NCBI RefSeq assembly: GCF_013363995.1
Contig: NZ_JABWGO010000004.1
Coordinates: forward strand, 434,001 to 498,000
Source of the DNA: Nonomuraea rhodomycinica
Lineage (GTDB): Bacteria > Actinomycetota > Actinomycetes > Streptosporangiales > Streptosporangiaceae
Direction of reading: 5' to 3'
Length of the DNA stretch: 64,000 bases
Below the pieces are notes generated by a model. The model worked only from the letters and a program-made list of their open reading frames with translations. It did no database searches and was not told the origin of the DNA. The position numbers and the translations under genes were made by a program. Every line of letters begins with the position of its first letter. The stretch's first letter is position 1. Of the stretch, positions 1 through 7,459 are shown in pieces.

Positions 1-1
1 C

Positions 2-214
2 GACGGCCACCGCGGGGGCTCCTCCCACGGGCATGCCGCGAAGGCTCTGGCGACCGGCAAGTCTGTGCTCGTGTCCCAGCGGCTCCAGCAGGAACAGCCG
101 TGGGTCGCGCAGGAGGGCGGGCGGGGAGGCATGACTGTCGTCCAGGACATTGACGACCTCTCCCGGCGGGCGGTCAATCTCGTAGACATGACCCCTCGAC
201 TGAACGTCTCCTGA
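2..214 (+). CDS. C-terminal fragment of a probable DprA/SLOG-like protein
   Basis: An open frame enters from the left edge and ends at TGA 212-214, giving about 70 residues. The segment reads like the end of a Rossmann-type DprA/SMF nucleotide-binding domain: a small-residue-rich start with GHAAKALATGKSVLV, then PWV, GG and a VVQDIDDL acidic tail, matching the pattern of a conserved helix, strand and closing strand-helix. The next gene starts 2 nt downstream and encodes a ComF-like phosphoribosyltransferase, a neighbour expected for DprA-like proteins. The catalytic or binding half lies outside the window, so the family call is inference from a short tail. Other SLOG/LOG proteins would look similar. 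Confidence 0.4.
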   Translation, partial: DGHRGGSSHGHAAKALATGKSVLVSQRLQQEQPWVAQEGGRGGMTVVQDIDDLSRRAVNLVDMTPRLNVS

Positions 215-216
215 CC

Positions 217-1011
217 ATGGGCGGTCACCACGCTCTCGCAGAGCGGTACCGCCACATTCTCCGGAACGTTCCGGCGGTGCGCCCCGGAGTCTGCCGGATC
301 TGTCACTCAGGGCCGAACGAGATCACGAACAGGACGCAGGAGGAGGAGAAGTTCTTCCCCGAATGCCTCGGCTGCCGCCTTGTCGCGGAGGAGCTGCCCT
401 TCGGCGTGACGGCCCTGACGGAGATCGTCCCGCTCTCGCTGGCCTGCAAGGAGGACGATCAGCTGTACGCGGCGGTGACGACCTACGACGAACCGTGCCC
501 GCCGCCCAACAGCGTCGACTGGGTGTCGGTTCTCGCCGCCGTGGTCGACCGGTTCTGCCGGGCGCATGCGCGGTGCCTGTCCCGGCTGGCCGGCGGTGAC
601 TTCACGCTGGTCACCACTCTGCCCAGGCCGGTGCTCGGCCGGCCGGACGTCAAGGCGCGGGACCGGGTGCGACGCATCGCGACGAAGGTCCCGATCCTGC
701 GCGACCTGTACAGCCCGGTGCTGGAGCCTGGCCCGGCGGCGGGGGGCATGAGCGAGATGACGGCGCAGCAGGACGGCTTCACCGCCACCAGCCCGCTCCG
801 CGGGCAGAGAGTGCTGCTCCTGGATGATTTATGGGTCCGTGGCGGCTATGTGCAGAGCGCGGCGTTGGCGCTGTATCGGCAGGAGGCCGCCACCGTGGTG
901 CCTCTGGTGATCGCGAGACGCATCTCGCCGCCGTACAACGCGGCGAACACCCTGATCCGGGACGAGGCGTCGAACGGGGGCTTCAGCTTCGAGCGCTGCT
1001 GCCTGTGCTGA
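217..1011 (+). CDS. ComF-like phosphoribosyltransferase with N-terminal zinc ribbon
   Basis: 264 aa. The N-terminus has paired cysteines (CRIC near residue 26 and CLGC near residue 50), a likely zinc ribbon as in ComF proteins. The C-terminal half carries the PRPP-binding loop region RVLLLDDLWVRGG (about 195-210), which corresponds to the hydrophobic strand, two acidic residues and glycine turn of type I phosphoribosyltransferases. The usual Thr-Gly of the loop is replaced by Arg-Gly-Gly. The C-terminus ends CCLC, a second cysteine cluster. It starts 2 nt after the upstream DprA-like gene, so the two are probably cotranscribed. Substrate is unknown. In the family the fold handles PRPP or acts as a DNA-uptake accessory. 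Confidence 0.65.
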   Translation: MGGHHALAERYRHILRNVPAVRPGVCRICHSGPNEITNRTQEEEKFFPECLGCRLVAEELPFGVTALTEIVPLSLACKEDDQLYAAVTTYDEPCPPPNSVDWVSVLAAVVDRFCRAHARCLSRLAGGDFTLVTTLPRPVLGRPDVKARDRVRRIATKVPILRDLYSPVLEPGPAAGGMSEMTAQQDGFTATSPLRGQRVLLLDDLWVRGGYVQSAALALYRQEAATVVPLVIARRISPPYNAANTLIRDEASNGGFSFERCCLC

Positions 1012-1012
1012 C

Positions 1013-1603
1013 CTACGCGCCCCCGTCGCGGCCGAGCAGGTGCCCCACGCCTCGGGCGAGCGTGTCGGCGAACGCCGGCGCCTTCCCGGGATCTTCGAGG
1101 AGGAGGAACAGCCAGGCGAAGATCGGGCCCAGCAGCAGCGCGTGCACGGTCGCCGGGTCGGGGAGCCGGGGCAGTTCGCCGCGTGCCACCGCCCGTTCCA
1201 GCACCTCCGTGACGCAGTCGCGCTCGGCCCTGACGAACGTCCGCGCGAAGGCGGCCGCCATGGCGGGGTCCGCGTGCACGTCGGCCAGCAGGGCCGGCAC
1301 CACCCCTGGGGGCGGCGTGGCGAGGGCGGCCAGGATGTCGCGGGTGATCGCGGCCAGATCGGTGGCCAGCGATCCGGTGTCGGGCGGAGTCGCGAGGTCG
1401 AGGTCGTGCATGACCGCCGCGAAGATCATCTGCTGTTTGGTGGCGTGGCGCCGGTAGATCGCGGCCTTGCCCACCCCGGCCCGGGCCGCCACGGCGTCCA
1501 CGGTGAGCCGTGCGTACCCCTGCTCCGCCAGCACCTGCCTCGCGGCCGTCGCGATCGCCTCGTCCACCCGGCTGTCCCTGGGGCGGCCCAACGGTTGGCT
1601 CAT
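1013..1603 (-). CDS. TetR-family transcriptional regulator
   Basis: 196 aa. Residues about 12-60 form a TetR helix-turn-helix (AVAARAGVGKAAIYRRHATK). The C-terminal ligand-binding part matches TetR_C proteins with a DPATVHALLLGPIF helix. It is divergent from the small membrane gene at 1691, and the short intergenic region holds two inverted repeats sharing a CGGAAC-like half-site, so it probably represses itself and that gene. There is no Shine-Dalgarno before the ATG, but a TATAAG -10 box lies 8 nt upstream, which suggests a leaderless transcript. The ligand is unknown. Confidence 0.85.
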   Translation of the reverse strand: MSQPLGRPRDSRVDEAIATAARQVLAEQGYARLTVDAVAARAGVGKAAIYRRHATKQQMIFAAVMHDLDLATPPDTGSLATDLAAITRDILAALATPPPGVVPALLADVHADPAMAAAFARTFVRAERDCVTEVLERAVARGELPRLPDPATVHALLLGPIFAWLFLLLEDPGKAPAFADTLARGVGHLLGRDGGA

Positions 1604-1611
1604 GGATGGAG

Positions 1612-1636
1612 CTTATACGGAACGACGGGATCCGTA
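1612..1636 (-). promoter_or_regulatory. tetR promoter -10 and overlapping operator
   Basis: On the minus strand TATAAG (1612-1617) sits 8 nt before the tetR ATG. An inverted repeat TACGGA (1616-1621) / TCCGTA (1631-1636) with a 9-bp spacer overlaps it, consistent with TetR autoregulation. Seen directly; the binding is inferred. Confidence 0.5.
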
Positions 1637-1653
1637 ATGTGACCGATCTGACG

Positions 1654-1701
1654 TTGCCCCGGCCTGCGGATGGGCGCATGATTCGGAACTATGAGTTCCG
1701 A
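1654..1701 (+). promoter_or_regulatory. Leaderless promoter with palindromic operator on the start codon
   Basis: TTGCCC (1654-1659), a 17-bp spacer and CATGAT (1677-1682) form a plausible sigma-70 promoter whose transcript would begin at or next to ATG 1691. A perfect palindrome TCGGAACTATGAGTTCCGA (1683-1701, 8 bp arms around the ATG) covers the predicted start of transcription and the start codon. It shares a CGGAAC half-site with the tetR-proximal repeat. Confidence 0.5.
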
Positions 1702-2107
1702 TACTGTCGTTTCCGTTAAGAGCGTGGTGTGGGCCGGCCGGATCCTGGTGTTCCTGGGCTGCGCGCATCTCGTGATCACGTTGCTCGTCAGCGCGGACCA
1801 CGTTCCGGGGTGGCTCGGGGGAGAGCTGTGGCACTTCCCGCCTCACCTGGACGACCTGTCCCGGCCGGCCCCGAACATGGGAGCGTTCTGGCTCGTCTGG
1901 GGCAGTTTCGCGGTGCCGTTGGGGCTGGTCGGCGCGCTGGTCGCCGGGCTGGGGAGACGCGGGGTGGTGCCGCCCGCCTACTGCGGCGCGGGCCTGGCTC
2001 TGTGGGCGCTGGTCGGCGCCGCCGTGTTCGAGCCCTCGCCGTTCCTCCTCGCCGTGGTGCCCGCCGTGATGCTGCTGACCGCCAGGCGCCCGCGCGGCGG
2101 GCGCTGA
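1691..2107 (+). CDS. Small four-helix membrane protein (DUF6463-like)
   Basis: 138 aa with about four transmembrane helices: WAGRILVFLGCAHLVITLL (13-31), a helix around AFWLVWGSFAVPLGLVGALV, one around CGAGLALWALVGAAVF, and PFLLAVVPAVMLL near the C-terminus. The pattern of GELWH after helix 1 and EPSPFLL before helix 4 resembles actinobacterial DUF6463 proteins, usually found next to a TetR repressor. Function is unknown. No Shine-Dalgarno is visible; the promoter position suggests leaderless translation. A palindrome centred on the start codon indicates control by the divergent TetR. Confidence 0.7.
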   Translation: MSSDTVVSVKSVVWAGRILVFLGCAHLVITLLVSADHVPGWLGGELWHFPPHLDDLSRPAPNMGAFWLVWGSFAVPLGLVGALVAGLGRRGVVPPAYCGAGLALWALVGAAVFEPSPFLLAVVPAVMLLTARRPRGGR

Positions 2108-2117
2108 GCGTGCGGGA

Positions 2118-2783
2118 TCACGCGTCGCCGGAGGAGTCGGTGCGCGGTGCCGGCGGGGGCGGCGGGACGGTGAGGACGCCGCGGACCGCGGCGTCCAGCC
2201 GTGCCCGCCTGTCCGCCGTGATCACGGGACGGCCGCCGGGAGGAGGCTGGGTCAACGCCCGGCGGAACACCGCCGTCGGCAGATCCACCACGCACAGCGT
2301 CACCACCTCGACGCCCGGCCCGTCGGCTCGGCCCCACAAGCCCCGCGCCAGGCGCTTCAGCAACTCCACCAACTGCCTGTCCAGCGACAGCATCGCCTCG
2401 GCCAGCTCCTGCGGCACCTCCGGGCCGAGCAGCTGGTCACGGCGCACCGCGATGAGCATCCGGGCCGCGGCGGGTCGCCGGTCGGCGAAGACCGCGGGCG
2501 CGCCGGCCGCGGCCACCACCGCGTCCACCGCCGCGTCGTGGCCGTCGCCCCGCACCGCCTCGACGAGCTCCACCTGGAGGTCCAGGAACTCTCTGGCCGC
2601 CCGCAGCCACAGCCGCCCGAGCAGGACCGGCAGCGACCCGAACGCGTGGTAGATCGCGCCGTTCGACACCCCGGAGGCCGCCGCGAGGGCCCGCACCGTG
2701 AAGCGCTCCGGACCGTGGTCGGCCACCAGCCGCTCGGCGACGTCCAGCAGTTGATCGAGGTCATGAGTGCGAGGGCGTGCCAT
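2118..2783 (-). CDS. TetR-family transcriptional regulator
   Basis: 221 aa. The N-terminal HTH is about residues 8-55 (ALAAASGVSNGAIYHAFGS), followed by a helical effector domain with FADRRPAAARMLIAVRRDQLL. The tail is proline-rich (VPPPPPAPRT). It is convergent with the membrane gene at 1691 (10 nt gap) and lies downstream of the DUF1266 gene, with no divergent partner visible. The target is unknown. It is not closely similar to the TetR at 1013, so it is not a recent duplicate. Confidence 0.85.
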   Translation of the reverse strand: MARPRTHDLDQLLDVAERLVADHGPERFTVRALAAASGVSNGAIYHAFGSLPVLLGRLWLRAAREFLDLQVELVEAVRGDGHDAAVDAVVAAAGAPAVFADRRPAAARMLIAVRRDQLLGPEVPQELAEAMLSLDRQLVELLKRLARGLWGRADGPGVEVVTLCVVDLPTAVFRRALTQPPPGGRPVITADRRARLDAAVRGVLTVPPPPPAPRTDSSGDA

Positions 2784-2837
2784 GGCGCCACCTTACGGGT
2801 TGCCCGGGTGCGAGACCTGCCGTGCGGGCCGGCTCGC

Positions 2838-4091
2838 TCACTTGAAGGGGATGGTGAGCCACGGACTGTCCGGGTCGCTGGTCAGGATCCTGTGAGCGTT
2901 GAGCATCTCCCCGTACCAGTCGCCGAACTCCTCCTCGTCGAAGTGGAGGCAACGTCCCAGGACGTACGCGGCGGAGAACTCCTCCCACGAACGGTAGTTG
3001 ATGCGGCTGAGCCGTCCGGCGTGGACGACCGCCTGCTCGGCCTCCGCCAGGTCGCAGTAGCGGGCGCCGAGTCCCCACCGGGCCATCTTCGACGCCCGGC
3101 CGTAGTCCCACGCCTCCACCGTCCGTACGAATCCACCCTCGGGGAGGAGCCCGTCCGCGCGGAACCGCGCCTCATAGCGGGTGATCCGGCCGATGAGCCG
3201 CTGTGCTCCAGCGATCAGCGCCTCGGTGTCGCTGTCGGTGCGCGGAGTCGTCACGGTGACCGCGTCGGGGGCGCTGCCCGGCTGCGCGGCGCGGGCCCGG
3301 ATGACGCGGGTGGTCATGTGGCGCCAGTGGTCCACCTCGACCACGCCGCCGAAGTCGTGCGCCATCGAGCTGCGTATCCCCAGGACGAAGCCCCAGAACG
3401 AACTGCTCATCCGGCCGTCGAGCAGCGTCTGCTGAGCGCGCTGCCATCCCTCGCGGTCGGTGATCTCCCACCACTCCTTGAGGCGTCGCCGCTCGCGGAC
3501 GTAGCCGGTGCCGTGCCAGCCCATCGCGTTCCAGAGCGAGGCGTTGGCCACGCAGAGCAGCGCCCCGCAGGCGAGGCCGTGTGCGACCGGGCCCCGCAGG
3601 GGGCCGCCCACCCAGAGGGTGCGCAGTTCGTTGCGGCGCGGGTAGGTCATCCGGTCGGCGTGCCGGCGCCATGTCAGCCGGTGGGCGGCGGTCGCGGGGA
3701 AGAACGCTCCGCAGGGGCTGCCGGGGTTGATGGCCAGCCCTTCGTCGTCCTGGGGCCAGTTGTCGGCGAGTTCGCCCAGATCGTCCTGGAAGAACACCGG
3801 GTCCGCCACCGGTGCGGGCAGCATCCCCTCGGTCAGGAACACCAGGTACTTGGACGTGGCTCCGGGGTGCGGGCCCCAGTAGGTGGGCGTGTAGCTGATC
3901 CAGCCGGGACGGGAGTCGGCCGTGGCGCGCGGCATCGCGTGGTAGAGGTCCGCCGTGGCGAGGACGTCGAAGTACGCGGCCCAGTCGCCCCGCATCTTGG
4001 CCTCGTACAGATCGCGTTCGATCGCGGTGGGCGCTCGCCATCCGGCCGCCTCGCCGGGCCCGCCGGGTCGCCCCGCGTATGCGGAGCTCAT
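2838..4091 (-). CDS. DUF1266-domain protein
   Basis: 417 aa, soluble. The C-terminal third has the DUF1266 pattern: TVEAWDYGRASKMARWGLG, then an RINYRSWEEFSAAYVLGR segment and a terminal SPWLTIPF. The N-terminal part (PTYWGPHPGATSKYLVFLTEG) resembles SseB-like modules that often precede DUF1266. Molecular function is unknown. DUF1266 proteins occur in polymorphic-toxin and secretion contexts, but nothing here proves that. The ATG overlaps the stop of the upstream membrane-wHTH gene by ATGA, so the two are translationally coupled. Confidence 0.7.
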   Translation of the reverse strand: MSSAYAGRPGGPGEAAGWRAPTAIERDLYEAKMRGDWAAYFDVLATADLYHAMPRATADSRPGWISYTPTYWGPHPGATSKYLVFLTEGMLPAPVADPVFFQDDLGELADNWPQDDEGLAINPGSPCGAFFPATAAHRLTWRRHADRMTYPRRNELRTLWVGGPLRGPVAHGLACGALLCVANASLWNAMGWHGTGYVRERRRLKEWWEITDREGWQRAQQTLLDGRMSSSFWGFVLGIRSSMAHDFGGVVEVDHWRHMTTRVIRARAAQPGSAPDAVTVTTPRTDSDTEALIAGAQRLIGRITRYEARFRADGLLPEGGFVRTVEAWDYGRASKMARWGLGARYCDLAEAEQAVVHAGRLSRINYRSWEEFSAAYVLGRCLHFDEEEFGDWYGEMLNAHRILTSDPDSPWLTIPFK

Positions 4092-4858
4092 GCGACTCCA
4101 CGTCGGGCAGCGTCACCAGAGGTGGCCTGGGCCAGCCGCTCCAGTGCCGCGACATGGCCGTGGAAGGCCCGCCGCCCCATCGGTGTGACCTGTACGTAGG
4201 TGCGCCCGCTCCCCATCGCCCAACCCTCGCGTATCGCGGCATGACCGGCCTGGACCAAGGGGGAGAGCTCCTCGCGCAGGGCGGAGTCGCTGATCCTGAC
4301 CATGTCCCTCAGCAGGCCGGCTTCCATCCAGGTCGCCACGTCCAGCGACGCCACGATCGAGAGTCTAGCGGGGACGTGCAGGAACGCACTGAAGGACGGA
4401 TCCACCGGCGCCGCCTGCGGGGCTCGCTCCAGGAGCCGTCTGTAGGCGCGGCGGTGGACAGGGCTGGTCGCGATGCCGATGACGACCGTCGCCGCGGCGG
4501 CGATGGTCATGGGAAAAGGCAGGTCGAGTGCCCAGGCGGCGATCCGGAAGGCGAGGAGGGCCGTGAGGGGGCCGGCGGCCCACCGTACGGCGAATCCGAG
4601 GTCGGCGGAGGTGAACGCCCTGCGGATCGGGAGCGTGGCCATGACGGCCGACATTCCCGCGAGCCCGCCGCATGCGCTCACGCGGACGCCGATGGCGGTC
4701 GGATTCGGGAGATCGAACGATGCCAGCACGAGAAAGACCAGCAGCAGCGTGACGAGGGTGGTGGGGAAGGCGAAGCTTCGGCGGAGGTATTCGTCGATGG
4801 TCCTGTCCCGCAGGCGACGGATGTCGTCGAGCGCGGTTCGGGCGTCGTAAGGCTGCAT
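4088..4858 (-). CDS. Membrane protein with C-terminal winged-helix domain
   Basis: 256 aa from the chosen ATG (MQPYDARTALDDI). A longer frame to 4978 would add 40 arginine/proline-rich residues typical of non-coding GC-rich sequence, so it was not used. Three to four transmembrane segments occupy about residues 30-140. The C-terminal 80 residues form a wHTH: ARLSIVASLDVATWMEAG, then ISDSALREELSPLVQAG and a YVQVTPMGRRAF wing, like HTH_34/MarR-like transcriptional domains. It may be a membrane-tethered regulator of the coupled DUF1266 gene (ATGA overlap at 4088-4091). The sensed signal is unknown. Confidence 0.65.
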   Translation of the reverse strand: MQPYDARTALDDIRRLRDRTIDEYLRRSFAFPTTLVTLLLVFLVLASFDLPNPTAIGVRVSACGGLAGMSAVMATLPIRRAFTSADLGFAVRWAAGPLTALLAFRIAAWALDLPFPMTIAAAATVVIGIATSPVHRRAYRRLLERAPQAAPVDPSFSAFLHVPARLSIVASLDVATWMEAGLLRDMVRISDSALREELSPLVQAGHAAIREGWAMGSGRTYVQVTPMGRRAFHGHVAALERLAQATSGDAARRGVA

Positions 4859-5029
4859 GGCCGGTCCTTGGACGTCGGGGCGGCGCCGGCGTCGATGCGG
4901 CCGGCCCGTGAGAACGACGGCACGCGCACACTCCAGCGTCGGCGCCGGGAGGACGGGTGGGTGTCCACGATACCTCATATCGGAGCATATGCTCTAGAAT
5001 GTGTGCGGGGGGTGAAGGCGGCGCCGTGG

Positions 5030-6013
5030 TCACCGCGTGCGCCGGGCGAGCAGGGCCAGCAGGCCGATCATGACGACCCCCAGCGCCGCCAGCGACACGC
5101 GGTCCGCGTTGGTGTCGCCGTTGGCGATCACCCCGAACACGGTGTGCGCGACGAGCGCCCCACCGGCCAGCGCCAGGCTGTGCCGGTCGCGCCACCCGCC
5201 GTGCGCCGTCCACCGGCGCAGCAGCAGCCCCGCCGCCACCGCGAGCAGCGCCGCCGCCACCATCGGGACGACCACCCAGCCGCCTTGGGTGAAGGCCGGG
5301 TGCCGGGCGCCGCCGAAGGGGAACAGCAGCGCCAGATATCCGAACGCCACCACCCCGGCCAGGAACGCGACCACCGGCGGCGCGGGGATCGTCCGGGGCC
5401 CGGCGGCCGGCGGGTCCGGCGGGCGGGGGACGAACCGCAGCGCGAGCAGCGCCAGCACCGCGATCACCAGCGCGAACGCCGCCAGCGCCCCCGGAGGCGC
5501 CTGGTAGCCCGGGTCGATGAAGACTGTCGTCCACCGCAGCAGCAGGGCGCCCAGCACGAACACCACCCCCGCCATGACCAGCCCCGTCCGCCCCAGATGA
5601 GGCCGATGGCGAAGAGCCGGGACGGCGAGGTCCACCAGCAGGATCGGCAGGGCCACGCTGAAGACCGCGTGGTAGGGGATGTTCAGCTCGGTGTAGGCGC
5701 TGTTGAGGCCGAGGACCCTGGGCGCCCAGCCGGCCACGCCGTAGAGGGTCGGGCTGGTGAGCGCCTGCAGCGCCAGCCCTTCCTCCACGATCCCGTACGC
5801 CGCCCCGAGCAGCAGGACGGCGTACCAGCCCCGCCCGGTACGGCGTACCAGCTCGCGGATCAGCACCGTGCCGGCGCCGTAGATCGGCATCCACAGCAGC
5901 AGCAGCCACGCCTGGCGGAGCGGCGGATTGCCGAGCGTCAGCTCGGCGACGACCGGGGTGAGCCCGGCCAGCAGGAGCGCGGCCCACCGGCCGCGTGCTG
6001 GTGAGGTGACCAT
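5030..6013 (-). CDS. Polytopic membrane protein of unknown function
   Basis: 327 aa with about eight hydrophobic helices spread over the length. Residues about 70-80 contain AAYGIVEEGLALQAL, a helix with a Glu-Glu pair reminiscent of CPBP intramembrane metalloproteases. I cannot identify the later His-containing motifs of that family, so the similarity stays a suggestion. The C-terminus ends in LLALLARRTR. It stands alone, divergent from the histidine kinase gene at 6178. I do not recognise a specific family. Confidence 0.6.
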   Translation of the reverse strand: MVTSPARGRWAALLLAGLTPVVAELTLGNPPLRQAWLLLLWMPIYGAGTVLIRELVRRTGRGWYAVLLLGAAYGIVEEGLALQALTSPTLYGVAGWAPRVLGLNSAYTELNIPYHAVFSVALPILLVDLAVPALRHRPHLGRTGLVMAGVVFVLGALLLRWTTVFIDPGYQAPPGALAAFALVIAVLALLALRFVPRPPDPPAAGPRTIPAPPVVAFLAGVVAFGYLALLFPFGGARHPAFTQGGWVVVPMVAAALLAVAAGLLLRRWTAHGGWRDRHSLALAGGALVAHTVFGVIANGDTNADRVSLAALGVVMIGLLALLARRTR

Positions 6014-6140
6014 GCGTCCACGGTCGCCCGCGGCGGGTGGAGCGCGCTGCTGCCGTCAGGCCGGTCCGTGGCCTCTTCGGTCGCGGCCGGGTGGTGACTT
6101 TGGTTGCCATGGCGGGGGCGGCGATGGAGACCTTGGTTGC

Positions 6141-6169
6141 TTACCGGGCGGAGGGCCGGCGGATACGAT
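6141..6169 (+). promoter_or_regulatory. Putative promoter of the two-component operon
   Basis: TTACCG (6141-6146), a 17-bp spacer and TACGAT (6164-6169) lie just before GTG 6178, which would give a leaderless kinase transcript. The -35 is weak and the call rests mainly on the -10 and the lack of any Shine-Dalgarno. Confidence 0.35.
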
Positions 6170-6177
6170 CGGCGGTT

Positions 6178-7407
6178 GTGTTCGCAGCACAGGGCCGGGC
6201 CGCACACGGCCGGAACAAGGGCCGGGACACGGGCCGATGGGGCGCGCCGGTGGACGGCGGGCCGGGGTGGTCGCGGCGCGACAGGGTGGCCGGCGCCGGC
6301 GGCGTCGTGCTCGCCCTGGCCGGGGCCGGCTCGGTGATCTGGGGGGATCTGGTCCCCGGGATCCCCGGCTGGTACCTGTGGGCCGACCTCGCCGGCGGGG
6401 CCCTGGCGTGCGCGGGGTTGTGGCTGTGCCGCCGGTGGCCGGTGGCCGCCGCGCTGGCCGTCGTCGCGCTGTCCGTCCCCGCCGCGTCCGCGTCGGTGGC
6501 CGCGGGGATCGCCACGCTCGGCGCGGCGCTGTACCGGCGACCGCCCGCGGCCGTCGCGGTGGGAGCGGCGTGGGTGGCGGCGACGCTGGTCAGGTTCGGT
6601 CTGCGACCGCCGGGGCTGGCGCCGTACCCGGTGTGGGCGCTGGTCGCCGTGCTGTTCGGCGGGGCGATCACCGGTTGGGGCATCCTGGCCAGGACCCGGC
6701 GGGAGTTGCTGGCCTCGCTGGCCGAACGGGCCCGCCGCGCCGAGGCCGACCAGCGGCTGCGCGCGGAGGAGGCGCGCCGCGCCGAACGCCTCGGCATCGC
6801 CCGCGAGATGCACGACGTGCTCGCCCACCGGCTGTCGCTGCTGGCGGTGCACGCCGGGGCGCTGGAGTTCAACGCCGGCGCCCGGCCGGACGAGGTCGCC
6901 GAGGCCGCCGGGGTCATCCGGGCCAGCGCCCACCAGGCCCTGGAGGAGCTGCGCGGCGTCATCTCCGTGCTGCGCGAGAGCCCGTCGGCCGAGCTTCCGC
7001 TGACCGGGCTCGCGCCGCTGGTGGAGGAGTCGCGGCGGGCCGGGATGCGCATCGAGCTGCACGAGCCGGACGTACGTTTCGCCGACCTGCCGGAGGCGAC
7101 CCGGCGCACCGCGTACCGCGTCGTGCAGGAGGGACTGACCAACGCGCGCAAGCACGCGCCCGGCCGGCCCGTCACCGTCGTCGTCTCCGGCGCGGCCGGC
7201 GGCGAGCTGACGGTCGAGGTGCGCAACCCGCTCCCCGCCGGGCGGGAGGCGGAGGGGCTGGCCACGACCGGGGGCGGGGCCGGGCTGGCCGGGCTGGAGG
7301 AACGGGTCACGCTGGCGGGCGGGCGCCTGGAGCGGGGACACGCCGAAGGCGGGGGGTTCCGGCTGGCGGCGCGGCTACCATGGCCACGTGAGCGGCCCGA
7401 CGAGTGA
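6178..7407 (+). CDS. NarL/DesK-type sensor histidine kinase
   Basis: 409 aa from GTG 6178. The frame is open back to 6037, but no ribosome site supports that ATG and the added residues are low-complexity. The first half has four to six transmembrane helices. A HisKA_3 dimerisation domain follows with the phospho-acceptor in REMHDVLAHRLSLLAVHAG (about residue 220). The C-terminal HATPase has the N-box QEGLTNARKHAPG and the G-box GGGAGLAGLEERV. It phosphorylates the response regulator encoded immediately downstream, whose longest frame overlaps this gene by 20 nt. The signal is unknown; in actinomycetes such pairs often respond to membrane stress. Confidence 0.85.
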   Translation: MFAAQGRAAHGRNKGRDTGRWGAPVDGGPGWSRRDRVAGAGGVVLALAGAGSVIWGDLVPGIPGWYLWADLAGGALACAGLWLCRRWPVAAALAVVALSVPAASASVAAGIATLGAALYRRPPAAVAVGAAWVAATLVRFGLRPPGLAPYPVWALVAVLFGGAITGWGILARTRRELLASLAERARRAEADQRLRAEEARRAERLGIAREMHDVLAHRLSLLAVHAGALEFNAGARPDEVAEAAGVIRASAHQALEELRGVISVLRESPSAELPLTGLAPLVEESRRAGMRIELHEPDVRFADLPEATRRTAYRVVQEGLTNARKHAPGRPVTVVVSGAAGGELTVEVRNPLPAGREAEGLATTGGGAGLAGLEERVTLAGGRLERGHAEGGGFRLAARLPWPRERPDE

Positions 7408-7459
7408 GCCGGTGAGCGGCCCGACGCGTGAACCGGTGGGCGGGGCCGCGGGGCCTCAC
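7388..7459 (+). repeat. Three 24-bp start-codon-bearing repeats at the kinase/regulator junction
   Basis: Units at 7388, 7412 and 7436 each begin with an in-frame GTG and encode VSGPTSEP, VSGPTREP and the diverged VGGAAGPH. The next GTG (7460) is again 24 bp on. The first two copies differ at only two positions. They supply four equally phased candidate starts for the response regulator. Confidence 0.7.

Noticed and set aside
4859..4978. N-terminal extension of the membrane-wHTH protein
   Set aside because: The extra 40 residues are Arg/Pro-rich with no conservation pattern; ATG 4858 gives a sensible soluble N-terminus before the first helix.
5030..6013. CPBP intramembrane protease call for the polytopic protein
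   Set aside because: Only the Glu-Glu helix is suggestive; the later conserved His motifs could not be found.
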